From positions 1-64,000 of the forward strand of contig CALUTR010000006.1 of the NCBI GenBank assembly GCA_944323755.1: DNA of 64,000 bases. The letters are read 5' to 3'. The position numbers and the translations under genes are program-made. The notes under the pieces were generated by a model that was given only the letters and a program-made list of their open reading frames with translations, ran no database searches and was not told the origin of the DNA. This stretch comes from an uncultured Helicobacteraceae bacterium (lineage in GTDB: Bacteria; Campylobacterota; Campylobacteria; Campylobacterales; Helicobacteraceae). Position 1 is the stretch's first letter. Every line of letters starts with the position of its first letter. Below, piece after piece: positions 7,455-17,189 of this stretch.

Positions 7455-9170
7455 TCATTTCCTTATAAATAACTTTATCTTTGATTTTATAGTGTTTAAT
7501 TTATCTTCATCACTGATTATTCTTCTTGCAATCTTTCTACTTATATAAACCAAATACCACTTAAAACTAAAACTTACTTCCTTCATTCCATATTTGTATT
7601 TTAAAATTTTTAGCGCTTCATTCATTTTTTGTAAATTTGGCATAGCAATTGATATAGAATCTTCGCCTTTACCATACTCTTCACCCTTTGTAGAACTAAA
7701 AAAGTCCCTATTATGATGCGGTGGAACAAAAGTACTAATATTTAAATATTTCTTTAATGCAAACGACAAATAAGCATCTTCTGCTACATTATTTAATGCA
7801 TAAAATTCATTTGACCCAATCCACATAGCACCTAAATAATCTTTTTTTAAAAACCAGCTATGACCTACAAAATCAACCTTAATTGTTTTCTTATTATTTA
7901 ATGCAAAAGGTGGATTATAATTCCAACCAAAAGTGCGGTGCGCTAGATCAAATGGGTATTTAGAAAGATCATTTGAGAGGATTCCAATGCCACCATAAAG
8001 ACCATCTTTTTTCAAGATTTCATAATGACAATTCTCAAGCCACCTATGTGCAGGTATTGTATCATCATCAAAAAAACAAACATATGTCCCTTTTGATAGC
8101 AATCCACCTGCAAACCTCCCCCAAACACCTACATTATAATCTACTCTAACAACATTATCAAATATAGATTCTAATTCTTTTGGGATTTCACTAGCATTAC
8201 AAGGAGAATCGTTTTTATTTGGAGTGTCAATAAATAAAATCAATTCTTTTGGCTTCAATGATTGATTTAAAAGTGAAGCGACCTGCTCTCTTAGTATCTC
8301 ACCGCGTTTATAAAGCGTCAATACAACACTCACATCACAATTAAAATCCTCATACATATAACAATTTCTACTACCAAAAATAGAATGTTTATCCTGATAT
8401 GGCCTAGTTTGAGTATCTATATAGTAACTATCAATAGAACTACCAAAATCGATGTATGTATTATATGGATTAAATAAAAATAATTCTTTTATAATAGGTG
8501 AACTCATCGGACCTGCACTAACTACAAATAACAAATCCTTACTATCTTTAAAATCATTTTTAATAGAATCTAGCATTTCTGAAGCATTGTTTTCCCAAAA
8601 ACTAATGCAATCATCATCAATTTCATAATGTTTTAAAATATTTAGATTGCCTATTTTTGCATCTCTTGCCCTATAATTTGCTATCAAGACGGCATCTCTT
8701 TTTATCAACTCAAATTTTGATTTAAAATGCCTAAAATTATGATTTATCCAAAGATTTGCAAATGTAGTATTTTTTGTTTTTATTCTACTTGTATACCAAT
8801 AATAGGCTTCCCTATCACAACAAGGACAAGAAATGGCATAATAAAAATTAGAATCTACAATATCAAGAGAATGATGAATACTCTCACCTAACTTTGATAT
8901 ATAATTTGGTGATGTCCATTTTTTCTCTTGAGATTCAACACTAATACCAAGCATAATAGCACGCTCACCATCGGCATTACGAGCAAGTGCAAAATTCTCA
9001 TTGTTTAAAATTTTATTTATAAAAAAATCAAGCTCACTGCTCAATCTCTTTAACTTATGCTTTCTTATGTATGGATTTGTAAGCTTTGAGGTTAAATAAA
9101 AATTATAAGCGTGATTTATTAAAATATAAAAAAAGCGTATTTTATAGAGAGTTTTTATAATTTTTTTCAA
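7455..9170 (-). CDS. Two-domain glycosyltransferase: GT-D-like domain fused to a GT2 (GT-A) domain
   Basis: This 571-residue protein appears to carry two transferase domains. Residues about 50-260 resemble the GT-D fold (DUF1792-like) enzymes first described in streptococcal adhesin glycosylation, with the typical DGE motif in ARNADGERAIM. Residues about 275-480 form a GT2 domain: VSVVLTLYKRGEILREQV, LILFIDTP and the acidic cluster YVCFFDDDTIPAHRW. A fusion suggests that two successive sugars are added by one polypeptide. There is no membrane segment. It lies 10 bases after the phase-variable glycosyltransferase and 6 before futC, so it belongs to the same operon. The GT-D assignment rests on motif resemblance. 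Confidence 0.7.
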   Translation of the reverse strand: MKKIIKTLYKIRFFYILINHAYNFYLTSKLTNPYIRKHKLKRLSSELDFFINKILNNENFALARNADGERAIMLGISVESQEKKWTSPNYISKLGESIHHSLDIVDSNFYYAISCPCCDREAYYWYTSRIKTKNTTFANLWINHNFRHFKSKFELIKRDAVLIANYRARDAKIGNLNILKHYEIDDDCISFWENNASEMLDSIKNDFKDSKDLLFVVSAGPMSSPIIKELFLFNPYNTYIDFGSSIDSYYIDTQTRPYQDKHSIFGSRNCYMYEDFNCDVSVVLTLYKRGEILREQVASLLNQSLKPKELILFIDTPNKNDSPCNASEIPKELESIFDNVVRVDYNVGVWGRFAGGLLSKGTYVCFFDDDTIPAHRWLENCHYEILKKDGLYGGIGILSNDLSKYPFDLAHRTFGWNYNPPFALNNKKTIKVDFVGHSWFLKKDYLGAMWIGSNEFYALNNVAEDAYLSFALKKYLNISTFVPPHHNRDFFSSTKGEEYGKGEDSISIAMPNLQKMNEALKILKYKYGMKEVSFSFKWYLVYISRKIARRIISDEDKLNTIKSKIKLFIRK

Positions 9171-9180
9171 TAGCTTGCCT

Positions 9181-10096
9181 TTAGGTGAATTTTGTAAGGA
9201 ATAGATATAAGATTCTATCTAAAATACCCCTATTTTTAAATCTAAGCTCCCCTTTTGACCAATTACTATTTAAGATATAACCAATATATTGACTTTTCAA
9301 GTTTGATATGCGATTACCACTTAATCTATCTAAAATATATTCAGATTTTGTATGATACATCTTAAAAAATGGCTCAACTGCAACCTCTCTAATCAATGAA
9401 GTTTTCTGAAAATATGCGTTATACCAAGTAAATTCAAAAGGAGCAATCAATAACAAATCACAAAAAGTGAGATTCTTTGATTTCATAAACTCCATCAAAC
9501 TACATAGCACTTTATGTGAAAAAATTTGACCATTATGGCAAGTCCTTAGCCTACTATCCTCTACTTCTAAAAAATCAAATATCTTTTGTATGCACTTAAT
9601 TCTATCTTTTGCAAAATTGATATAATAATTCTTAGCGTGCAAATCTTTATCCTGAACAAGCACAATATATGGTGTAATATCATCATAGAAAAAATCACTC
9701 ACATAAAAATCTCTAATAAATATAGTATCACTATCAATACACAAATAATGCTCTGCAAATTTATATTCAAAAAATGCAAGCTTTGCTATTTCTTGATTTA
9801 AATATCCGATACTTAGATCACTTTTTACTTTATTTTTTATTAAATACGAAGATGCAAAATCTGTATCTTGTATAACTTTAATGCAATCATCTTCAAATGC
9901 TTTAAAATCATCAAAAGTGCCTACATTAGCTACATCGTGCCACCCCCCCCCCATTTTGGGTGTATATATTTTCATTTTGCACAGCAACAATAAATGGAAT
10001 CTTACTAGCATTGTGCTGCTTAAAACTATTAATCATAGAAACAAAGGCCTTATAATCTCTACTATAAGTAACACAAAAAAAGCAAAACTTTATCAT
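9181..10096 (-). CDS. Phase-variable glycosyltransferase, OFF in this sequence (G10 tract)
   Basis: The true start is ATG 10096, which overlaps the stop of the preceding gene by 4 bases (ATGA). It opens MIKFCFFCVTYSRDYKAF and reads about 50 residues to the G10 tract at 9943-9952, then reaches a stop within a few codons. The rest of the protein (WHDVANVGTFDDF onward) continues in another frame to 9181. With G9 (or G12) the two parts join into one frame of about 304 residues. The long part has a GT-A style LCIDSDTIFIRDF acidic motif near residue 130 and resembles DUF6492-type transferases. An in-frame ATG at 10011 could give some product without the N-terminus. Fold and role are inferred; the frame break is seen directly. 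Confidence 0.8.
9943..9952 (-). repeat. Homopolymeric C10/G10 tract, phase-variation switch
   Basis: Ten C on the plus strand lie in the 5' sixth of the glycosyltransferase gene. G9 or G12 puts the upstream and downstream reading frames in register; the sequenced G10 does not. Long G tracts in the 5' part of a gene are the classic ON/OFF arrangement in Helicobacter and Campylobacter. Confidence 0.9.
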
Positions 10097-11223
10097 ATGG
10101 CTTTTGCTTTTAACTCTAGTATGGATTGCGATAGTAGCGATATGGAATCTTCATTTAATCTCTTATTTAATCTGCATAAATTTGCCTTTAAATTGCTGTA
10201 TGCATTAGTATTGATAATATTTATCGCGTTTTTAAGCGCATACTCAAGATTCTTATCAAAAAATATCGCGTTACTAGCATCAAATCCAAAGCTAGATCCA
10301 AAATTCTCACTAATTACAAATGGCAGATTATACATAAGGCTAAATTGTCGAAGCCCGCTAGTACAAGTTTGCAAATAATGCCTATGCGCGAAATTATCAA
10401 AGATACCAAGTGTGTAATGAGGATTATGCAATTTTAAAATTTCAAGTAAATATTCATTAGTTGGATTTTTATAAAACAAAATATGCGAATTAAACTGCAA
10501 ATCTTTAAAGTCATTCCTTCCAATTAGAATAAACTTAAAATTTACAATTCCACTTGCTAAAAGCATTTCTATCGCGCTATATAGTCGCTTTCTAAAGTTT
10601 CTATGATAGATTGGAAAGCCTATGCTAATAAATGTAGCAACATCATTATTAAGAAATTTAATATCAACTTCTTTAGAGCAAGAAAGTCCATTTAGATGGA
10701 TTTTATGAAATTTTAAATTTCTAAGAGAAAAGTAGCGATTTTCATTATAATTTTTAAAATCTCTAAATCTATAAATATCATTTATGCTGTGATAGATTCC
10801 AAGTATTCCGTATTTTGATTTTATTTGCGCTAATTGTAGTATGTGATGATGTAATTTTAAAGACAAAAGCATCGTATTTAAAAACACAAAATCATATGAT
10901 TGCAATTTAGGCGATCTAAGCAAACACAGAATCTGTGATAATGATAATTTTGTAGCATTTTTATAGCTAGATTCAACCCTAACTACGACATCAACGCCAT
11001 ATCCAATACTTTGAAAATAATAAACAATAGAATCTAAACATTCAAAATGAAAATTATTAATTTCAACAAGCAAAACTTTTGCTTTAGGAGATATTTCTAC
11101 GCAATCATCACTACACAAAGAATCTAAAAATGATAAATCGCTGCGGAGATTCTTTTTGTAGTTGATAAGATAGCGGATTTTATTTTTACACCAATGAATT
11201 AAATCAAGCAAAAATATAGTCAT
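10093..11223 (-). CDS. Probable glycosyltransferase (GT-B-like), surface glycan operon
   Basis: I do not recognise the exact family of this 376-residue protein. The segment KVLLVEINNFHFECLDSIVYYF near residue 50 looks like the start of a Rossmann-type domain. The second half (FISIGFPIYHRNFRKRLYSA, FKFILIGRNDF, then HYTLGIFDNFAHRHYLQTC) has the rhythm of a GT-B donor domain. No clear membrane segments or signal peptide are visible. It overlaps wecB upstream by 4 bases and the phase-variable glycosyltransferase downstream by 4, so all three are probably translated in a coupled way. Position and fold support a role in glycan assembly; the sugar is unknown. Confidence 0.6.
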   Translation of the reverse strand: MTIFLLDLIHWCKNKIRYLINYKKNLRSDLSFLDSLCSDDCVEISPKAKVLLVEINNFHFECLDSIVYYFQSIGYGVDVVVRVESSYKNATKLSLSQILCLLRSPKLQSYDFVFLNTMLLSLKLHHHILQLAQIKSKYGILGIYHSINDIYRFRDFKNYNENRYFSLRNLKFHKIHLNGLSCSKEVDIKFLNNDVATFISIGFPIYHRNFRKRLYSAIEMLLASGIVNFKFILIGRNDFKDLQFNSHILFYKNPTNEYLLEILKLHNPHYTLGIFDNFAHRHYLQTCTSGLRQFSLMYNLPFVISENFGSSFGFDASNAIFFDKNLEYALKNAINIINTNAYSNLKANLCRLNKRLNEDSISLLSQSILELKAKAI

Positions 11224-12353
11224 AAATTTTTAATAAATCGTATGATTTTCTTAGCACTCTCTCCATCGCCAAATACAAGCGGATTTTTAGGGTTTGCCAT
11301 TTTTTTATAGATTCTGCTATTGCTAAACATCTCTAAAACAGAATCAACGATTCTATCTTTATTTGTGCCGATTAAACGCAATGTTTTGCAAGATAGTGCC
11401 TCTTTTCTTTCCGTGGTATTCCTAAGAATTAAAGTTGGTTTATGGAGATAAGTAGCCTCCTCTTGTATGCCACCACTATCTGTTAAAATCATATAACTTT
11501 TATCCATCAAATATACAAATCGCTCATAATTAAGCGGTGCTATTAAATGTATATTGGATATACCACCTAATATCTTTTTCATAGGAATTTGTATATTTGG
11601 ATTTAAATGTAAAGGATAGATTATATGCACCTCTGGTAATTTCATAGCTATTTCTTTAATTGCATTTGCTATATTTTCTATATCTATCCCAAAACTCTCC
11701 CTCCTATGCGCAGTCATCAAAATAAACTTAGTATCTGATATGCAAAATGGAAGATTAAGAGATGCAATGATTTCTTGTTCCATATTTTTATTTGAATTAA
11801 TTTTTCTTAGCATAAGTTTTAGGGCATCAATTACACTATTACCAACAATTTTTATATGCGATTTTTTCACACCATCTGCCCTTAAATTTTTATATGCTAG
11901 CTTGGTTGGAGCAAAATGATATGTAGATAATTTTGTAGTAAGCTGCCTATTTAACTCTTCAGGGAATGGATTATATCTATCAAATGTCCGAAGACCTGCT
12001 TCAATATGGGCTACTTTTATCTTAAAATAAAATCCCGCAAGTGCGGATACAAAAGTCGTAGTAGTATCGCCATGCACAAGTATCAAATCCGGCTTAAATT
12101 CTTCTAAAATCGGCTTTAGTTTTGATAACACATTTGTGCTAATGCTAAATAAATCTTGAGATTCTTGCATAATATTTAAATCATAATGAGGGCGTATATC
12201 AAATGTCTGCAACACTTCATCAAGCATACTTCTATGTTGTGCTGTTATACAGATCTTTGTGTTAATTGATTTCTCTTTCTGAAGTGCCAAAATAATTGAG
12301 CAAAGCTTTATCGCCTCAGGTCTTGTGCCAAAAATTACTAAAACTTTTTTCAT
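11220..12353 (-). CDS. wecB: UDP-N-acetylglucosamine 2-epimerase (non-hydrolysing)
   Basis: WecB interconverts UDP-GlcNAc and UDP-ManNAc in the cytoplasm. The 377-residue length matches the family. Hallmarks are VIFGTRPEAIKL at the N-terminus, LVHGDTTTTF, VAHIEAGLRTFDRYNPFPEE with catalytic acidic residues, LMTAHRRESFG, and LTDSGGIQEEA near the C-terminus for UDP binding. It is the first gene of a five-gene operon that ends in futC, so UDP-ManNAc is probably used in the same surface glycan. The start at 12353 faces away from msrB, leaving a 90-base divergent promoter region. Confidence 0.95.
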   Translation of the reverse strand: MKKVLVIFGTRPEAIKLCSIILALQKEKSINTKICITAQHRSMLDEVLQTFDIRPHYDLNIMQESQDLFSISTNVLSKLKPILEEFKPDLILVHGDTTTTFVSALAGFYFKIKVAHIEAGLRTFDRYNPFPEELNRQLTTKLSTYHFAPTKLAYKNLRADGVKKSHIKIVGNSVIDALKLMLRKINSNKNMEQEIIASLNLPFCISDTKFILMTAHRRESFGIDIENIANAIKEIAMKLPEVHIIYPLHLNPNIQIPMKKILGGISNIHLIAPLNYERFVYLMDKSYMILTDSGGIQEEATYLHKPTLILRNTTERKEALSCKTLRLIGTNKDRIVDSVLEMFSNSRIYKKMANPKNPLVFGDGESAKKIIRFIKNL

Positions 12354-12443
12354 AAATTAAACTCTAAATTTTGAACTTATTTTAAATTATTTTGTGATTT
12401 AATTAATATCATTAAGGAAATATATCTAAAAAAGGTTGATAAT

Positions 12444-12854
12444 TTGAATAGCTTAAGCAAAGAAGAGGAAATCGTAATAATACACAAAGGAACAGAAATG
12501 CCATTTAGCGGCGAATATAATGACTTTTTTAAAGATGGAATTTATATTTGCAAACAATGCGAAGCGCCACTTTATGATTCTAAGGATAAATTCTCATCAG
12601 GCTGTGGCTGGCCAAGTTTTGATGATGAAATTAAGGGAGCAATAGCAAAAGAAATAGACAAAGATGGAATAAGAACTGAGATTATGTGTGCTAACTGCAA
12701 AGGACATTTAGGGCATATATTTGAAGGCGAAGGATTCACAGCTAAAAATACAAGGCATTGCGTAAATTCAATATCTTTAATCTTCGTGCCAAGAAATGAA
12801 ATAAAAGAAATATCAAGTATAGAACAATACGAAAATGGGCTTATAAAAGATTAA
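12444..12854 (+). CDS. msrB: Peptide-methionine (R)-S-oxide reductase
   Basis: MsrB repairs the R-epimer of oxidised methionine. The 136-residue protein has the two zinc-binding CxxC pairs (CKQC and CANC), the [11 protein letters not shown] block, and the catalytic cysteine in [11 protein letters not shown] near residue 115. The start is TTG at 12444, supported by AAGG a few bases upstream. There is no signal peptide, so it acts in the cytoplasm. It is a stand-alone gene without an MsrA domain. It converges with the AEC transporter gene, overlapping it by 4 bases. Confidence 0.95.
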   Translation: MNSLSKEEEIVIIHKGTEMPFSGEYNDFFKDGIYICKQCEAPLYDSKDKFSSGCGWPSFDDEIKGAIAKEIDKDGIRTEIMCANCKGHLGHIFEGEGFTAKNTRHCVNSISLIFVPRNEIKEISSIEQYENGLIKD

Positions 12855-13774
12855 TTTAGTAAAAAATACACAAGTACAGGCATAGTAATACCTGTGCATA
12901 CGATTCCAAATGCAAGTGAGCTGACGGCTAGATTTGAATCTAATTTTGATTTTATAACTATTGCACAAGCAAGTGTCATTGTTGGCATCGCAGATTCTAA
13001 TACCGCAACAATAAGGCTTGGTGAATATTGAATATCAAATAAAAAAATAATTAACATAAAAAGCAAAGGTGATATTATATTTTTTGATAATATCACGATA
13101 GTAGCAGCTTTATATGAACTCTTAATAGCACCAAAACCAAGGCTTAATCCAATAGCAAATAAGGCAACTACAGTAGCTGAATTACCAAACATTGTAATAG
13201 GCCTAAAGATGAACTCTGGTATTTCAATTAACTTTAATACAAAACCAAGTACAAGGGCCATAAATGGCGGGGAAAGTAATATCTTTTTAACTATGGATAA
13301 AAAATATATTTTCTCATTATTCGCAAAAGATAAAACAAATGGTGCAATAAATGCTATAGGTATATTTGTAGCAAATGAGTCATATAATATTACCTCGCCT
13401 ATGTATTGTGTATCAGTATAGATTCCAGAAATAATTGGCAATCCAATAAATAATGTATTACCAAAACTTGATAATAAAAATATACTAAGTATGGTTATCT
13501 TTGAGAATTTCAAAAAATATCCCAAAATAACGGCTATACACCCAGAAATAATACTACTACAAAATCCAATAAAGATAAACAAAAGTAAGCTAAAATCAAA
13601 ATCTATATGATATACACGATCAAAAATCAAGCATGGTAATGCAAAAATAATAGCAAAATCAAGAAACATTCTTGCTTGTTTTTGCTTCAAGATTCCAATA
13701 CGCTTAGCTAAATATCCACCAAATAATAAAGTAAATATAGTAAATAATGGAATAAAAATAAACATATGACACAC
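12851..13774 (-). CDS. AEC (auxin efflux carrier) family transporter
   Basis: This 307-residue inner-membrane protein has about ten hydrophobic segments and matches the bacterial AEC family (YfdV/MdcF-like permeases). The family moves organic anions or similar solutes; the substrate here is unknown. The protein starts [20 protein letters not shown], so the first membrane segment begins almost at once. It is the last gene of the tlyA-to-AEC operon, 8 bases after smpB. Confidence 0.8.
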   Translation of the reverse strand: MCHMFIFIPLFTIFTLLFGGYLAKRIGILKQKQARMFLDFAIIFALPCLIFDRVYHIDFDFSLLLFIFIGFCSSIISGCIAVILGYFLKFSKITILSIFLLSSFGNTLFIGLPIISGIYTDTQYIGEVILYDSFATNIPIAFIAPFVLSFANNEKIYFLSIVKKILLSPPFMALVLGFVLKLIEIPEFIFRPITMFGNSATVVALFAIGLSLGFGAIKSSYKAATIVILSKNIISPLLFMLIIFLFDIQYSPSLIVAVLESAMPTMTLACAIVIKSKLDSNLAVSSLAFGIVCTGITMPVLVYFLLN

Positions 13775-13782
13775 TCCTTAAA

Positions 13783-14238
13783 TCAATATCTATTTTTTAA
13801 TGCTGCCTGTATCTCTCTATCAAGTGTTTTTTGCTTAATACTCTCTCTTTTATCATATAGTTTTTTACCTTGCACTAGAGCTATTTCAACTTTTAATAAA
13901 TTTTTCTTATTGAAATATAAGCTTAGTGGAACAATAGTATAAGTCTTTTGTGATACAAGTAAAAATAATTTATTAATCTCTCTCCTATGCAATAATAATT
14001 TTCTTGGCGCTTTTTCATCTGGCTTAAAATATGCATTAGTAGTTTTTAGGTATGAGATATGAGCATTAAATAAAAAAGCCTCATTTTTTATAATTCTTAC
14101 AAAACTATCCTTTATATTTGCCTTTCTTGCTCTTAGAGCTTTTACTTCAGAGCCGCTAAGGACAATGCCTGCTTCAAATCTATCAATAATAAAATAATCA
14201 AACATAGCCTTTCTATTTGTAGCTACAATATTTCTCAT
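13783..14238 (-). CDS. smpB: SsrA-binding protein SmpB
   Basis: SmpB binds tmRNA and delivers it to ribosomes stalled on non-stop mRNA. The 151-residue length is normal. Family blocks visible are [43 protein letters not shown], and [32 protein letters not shown], with a basic tail. It lies 6 bases after ispE. The tmRNA gene itself is not in this window. Confidence 0.97.
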   Translation of the reverse strand: MRNIVATNRKAMFDYFIIDRFEAGIVLSGSEVKALRARKANIKDSFVRIIKNEAFLFNAHISYLKTTNAYFKPDEKAPRKLLLHRREINKLFLLVSQKTYTIVPLSLYFNKKNLLKVEIALVQGKKLYDKRESIKQKTLDREIQAALKNRY

Positions 14239-14244
14239 ACAAAC

Positions 14245-15009
14245 TCACTTTAATCTAAAAAAACTACTTCCACTTCCACTAAAAAAATATCCATCTTTGC
14301 TATATTCTAGCAACTCTGGATAAAGCCTCAATGCTGGTGCGTATAAATCATTTAAAACATCGATAGAAAAACTTTTAAGTAAATTTATAGAATCTAACAC
14401 AAACATCTGCCTTGCAAGATCGATATTTAATGCATATTCTTTCTTAAACTCTGCGAAAACTGCATTTGTATGCGCATTAATATTTGGCGTTAGAATCTCA
14501 AATTCCAATGTATCTTCTATATATTCTTCTACAATATCGCCAATGCCACTTACATTACTACTTTTATAATCATACACAAAAAAACTCACATCAGCACCAA
14601 CCTTTGATGCAATCAATCCTAAAGTCTTTTTATCTAATCCAAGATCTAGCATTTCATTCATAGCAAGTAGATATATCCCTGCATTTGAGCTACCACCACC
14701 TAAACCCGCAAATATAGGGATTTGCTTATCAACATCAATACTAAAAGATTCCAAATATCTTGATTTTTGTATATCACCTAAATACTCTTGCAAAGCCAAT
14801 TTTGCCCTGAAAATAGTATTTGTTTCCAAAGGACAATTAAAATTACCATTGAGCTTAAAACAAGGAGAATCTTTGATCTCTAAAACATCAAAAAAAGTAT
14901 TTTCTACCTTAATATATCTAGACAAAATATCACAATAGCCAGTATTTAAAAATCCTATCACCTTAAAAAAAATATTAATTTTTGGATAAGAAATATAAGC
15001 TTTAGCCAT
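14245..15009 (-). CDS. ispE: 4-diphosphocytidyl-2-C-methyl-D-erythritol kinase
   Basis: IspE phosphorylates CDP-ME in the MEP isoprenoid pathway. It is a GHMP kinase; the ATP-binding glycine loop is PIFAGLGGGSSNAG near residue 95, and the C-terminal block is FFSGSGSSFFRL. The length of 254 residues is a little short but normal for Helicobacter. It overlaps csrA by 8 bases. ispH of the same pathway is at 54319. Confidence 0.93.
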   Translation of the reverse strand: MAKAYISYPKINIFFKVIGFLNTGYCDILSRYIKVENTFFDVLEIKDSPCFKLNGNFNCPLETNTIFRAKLALQEYLGDIQKSRYLESFSIDVDKQIPIFAGLGGGSSNAGIYLLAMNEMLDLGLDKKTLGLIASKVGADVSFFVYDYKSSNVSGIGDIVEEYIEDTLEFEILTPNINAHTNAVFAEFKKEYALNIDLARQMFVLDSINLLKSFSIDVLNDLYAPALRLYPELLEYSKDGYFFSGSGSSFFRLK

Positions 15010-15241
15010 CTTTACTTTTTAAAATCTCTCTTATACTTGTTAGGTTCTTATCTTCTATCTTATTTGATGCCTTAAAATTCTCTCCAATAATAGCATCTTT
15101 TAATTCACCACGAAGTATGACTTTATCTTGTGGCGCTTCAAATCCAAGCTTTACAATACCATTTTGAATGGATATGATTTTTATGCTTATATTATCACCA
15201 ATAATGACTTCTTCATTTACCTTTCTTGATAAAACTAACAT
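15002..15241 (-). CDS. csrA: Carbon storage regulator CsrA
   Basis: CsrA is a small dimeric protein that binds GGA motifs in mRNA leaders and represses translation, including flagellin mRNA in Campylobacter. The 79-residue protein starts MLVLSRKVNEEVIIGDNISIKI, which is the conserved core, and carries a charged tail (NKIEDKNLTSIREILKSKD) about 15 residues longer than the E. coli protein, as in other Helicobacter. It overlaps truB by 7 bases and ispE by 8. Confidence 0.96.
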   Translation of the reverse strand: MLVLSRKVNEEVIIGDNISIKIISIQNGIVKLGFEAPQDKVILRGELKDAIIGENFKASNKIEDKNLTSIREILKSKDG

Positions 15242-16071
15242 CTATAATCCTGATTATTTAAAATATATTTAATTTGTCCAAAATCATCAAATTCAATTAT
15301 AGAGAAAAAATCTTCAAATATAGCTATATATCTTTGATTTTTAAAAACATTCATATTTCTTATATTTATAGATTTTCCAACTCTAATATCATCTCTATAT
15401 GGCTTTAAATCAATTCTCTCATATGGTATAAAATCAAGTGGATTTAAGCTTTTATAATTATCAAACTTAAAATCACCCTCGCTAATTCTAACCAAATTAG
15501 ATAACAACCCACACACACCCAATCTCTCTGCGATGATTGCTCCAATTGATCTAATATAAGCACCTTTTGAAACGATAATCTTAAAACTTAAGAATGGGTG
15601 AGAGTAATTCAACAATACTGCATCAAAAATCTCACTTGAAATATCATCTAATAACACATCTTTATCATCTCTTGCAAGCTTGTATGCTCTAATTCCATTG
15701 ATTTTTTTTGCACTAAATTTTGGTGGCTTGTATGTGATTACACCTTTTATAGAATCTAAGACTTCTAATACATCTAATATTGGAATTTCTTTAATAATAT
15801 CTATATTTATTATATTTTCTATATCTAGGCTTTTTGATTTTGCGCCAAGCCAAAGTGTCGCGATATATGTCTTTTTTGATAAATCAAAATGACTTAATAA
15901 TCTCGTATATCTTCCACTTGCAACCACTAAAACACCACTTGCAAATGGATCTAATATCCCACTGTATCCTATTTTGTTTAATTGGAATCTATACTTGATT
16001 GATTGCAAAAATTTATTTGAACTCACAAAAATCGGCTTTTTTGCGACAAAAAGTCTATCTTGATTATTCAA
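15235..16071 (-). CDS. truB: tRNA pseudouridine(55) synthase TruB
   Basis: TruB makes pseudouridine 55 in the T loop of tRNAs. The catalytic aspartate is in KIGYSGILDPFASGVLVV near residue 42. Other blocks are KTYIATLWLGAKS, YKPPKFSAKKINGIRAYKLAR and GAYIRSIGAIIAERLG. The length of 278 residues is typical for this group. The start overlaps dapE by 8 bases. Confidence 0.95.
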   Translation of the reverse strand: MNNQDRLFVAKKPIFVSSNKFLQSIKYRFQLNKIGYSGILDPFASGVLVVASGRYTRLLSHFDLSKKTYIATLWLGAKSKSLDIENIINIDIIKEIPILDVLEVLDSIKGVITYKPPKFSAKKINGIRAYKLARDDKDVLLDDISSEIFDAVLLNYSHPFLSFKIIVSKGAYIRSIGAIIAERLGVCGLLSNLVRISEGDFKFDNYKSLNPLDFIPYERIDLKPYRDDIRVGKSINIRNMNVFKNQRYIAIFEDFFSIIEFDDFGQIKYILNNQDYRC

Positions 16072-17188
16072 TATTAGATTCCAATTGTTTTATGAAAACT
16101 TCAAAAATATCCATCAATTGCAGTATTTCATCGACTTTAGCATTTTCATTAATTGCGTGAATGCTACTATTTAATAAACCAAACTCTACGACATCTACAC
16201 CAAAAGCACTAAAATATCGTGCATCACTTGTACCACCACCTGTATCAAGACTGCAATCCACCTTTGCAATATCTTTAATAGCATATCTCAAAGATTCCAC
16301 TAGCACTCTAGAATGTGTAATAAATGGATACGAACTCTGCTTTAACTCCAAATGATAAGGTAAATCACCAAAAATAGAATCTAAATATTTTTTTAGCGTA
16401 TCTTGCGTTGTAAGCGGATTATTTCTTACATTAAACATAATCTCTAAATCATTTGGAGTAACATTTACCACACCCATTCCAGCTGCAATATTTGTAATAA
16501 TCAACCTACTTGCTAAAAAATCATTATCTCCGCTATCAAGCTCAACATTTGACAATTTAGGAAGTATTGGCACTATTAAATCTATTGGATTTATGCATTT
16601 ATTTGGATATGCCACATGCCCTTGCTTGCCTTGTATTACTATCCTACCATTAATTGAACCCCTCCTGCCTATTTTTATCACATCGCCTAATACTTCATTT
16701 GATGTTGGCTCTGCAACAAGCACAAAATCTGGTAAAAGATTAATATTGTTTAAATGCTCTAGCATTATTTTTGTCCCATAGATTCCATCGCCTTCTTCAT
16801 CACTTGTAAGTAAAATAGAGAGAATCCCGCTAAATTCCTTTATTTTCTTGATAGCATATACAAAACTTGCCACACCTCCTTTCATATCGGCAACACCACG
16901 ACTATATATCACACCATTATCAATCACGCCACCAAATGGTGGATAATCCCAACCATCACCACTTGGCACAACATCAATATGACCACCAAAACAAAGATGA
17001 AATTTAGGATTTTTATCCTTTGAGAAATCCTTGTATAAAAAGATATTTTTAACACCATTACTATCTACATTAATACACTGAAAATCGCTTAGTTCCTGTC
17101 TTATCAAATCAAAGATACCACATTCATTTGGCGTAACACTCTGCCTCTTTAGCATCTCTAACAAAAATTCTATAACACCATTTTGCAT
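16064..17188 (-). CDS. dapE: Succinyl-diaminopimelate desuccinylase
   Basis: DapE removes succinate from N-succinyl-LL-diaminopimelate in the lysine and peptidoglycan precursor pathway. It is a two-zinc M20-family enzyme of 374 residues. Metal and catalytic motifs are FGGHIDVVPSGD, GVADMKGG, LLTSDEEGDG and LDTGGGTSDARYFSAFG. It lies one base after cmoA and overlaps truB. Confidence 0.95.
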   Translation of the reverse strand: MQNGVIEFLLEMLKRQSVTPNECGIFDLIRQELSDFQCINVDSNGVKNIFLYKDFSKDKNPKFHLCFGGHIDVVPSGDGWDYPPFGGVIDNGVIYSRGVADMKGGVASFVYAIKKIKEFSGILSILLTSDEEGDGIYGTKIMLEHLNNINLLPDFVLVAEPTSNEVLGDVIKIGRRGSINGRIVIQGKQGHVAYPNKCINPIDLIVPILPKLSNVELDSGDNDFLASRLIITNIAAGMGVVNVTPNDLEIMFNVRNNPLTTQDTLKKYLDSIFGDLPYHLELKQSSYPFITHSRVLVESLRYAIKDIAKVDCSLDTGGGTSDARYFSAFGVDVVEFGLLNSSIHAINENAKVDEILQLMDIFEVFIKQLESNIE

Positions 17189-17189
17189 T

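Noticed and set aside
9181-10011. A gene starting at ATG 10011 (MLVRFHLLLL)
   Set aside because: The 4-base overlap with the previous stop, and a plausible transferase N-terminus in the other frame from 10096, make 10096 the real start; 10011 is a by-product of the frame break.
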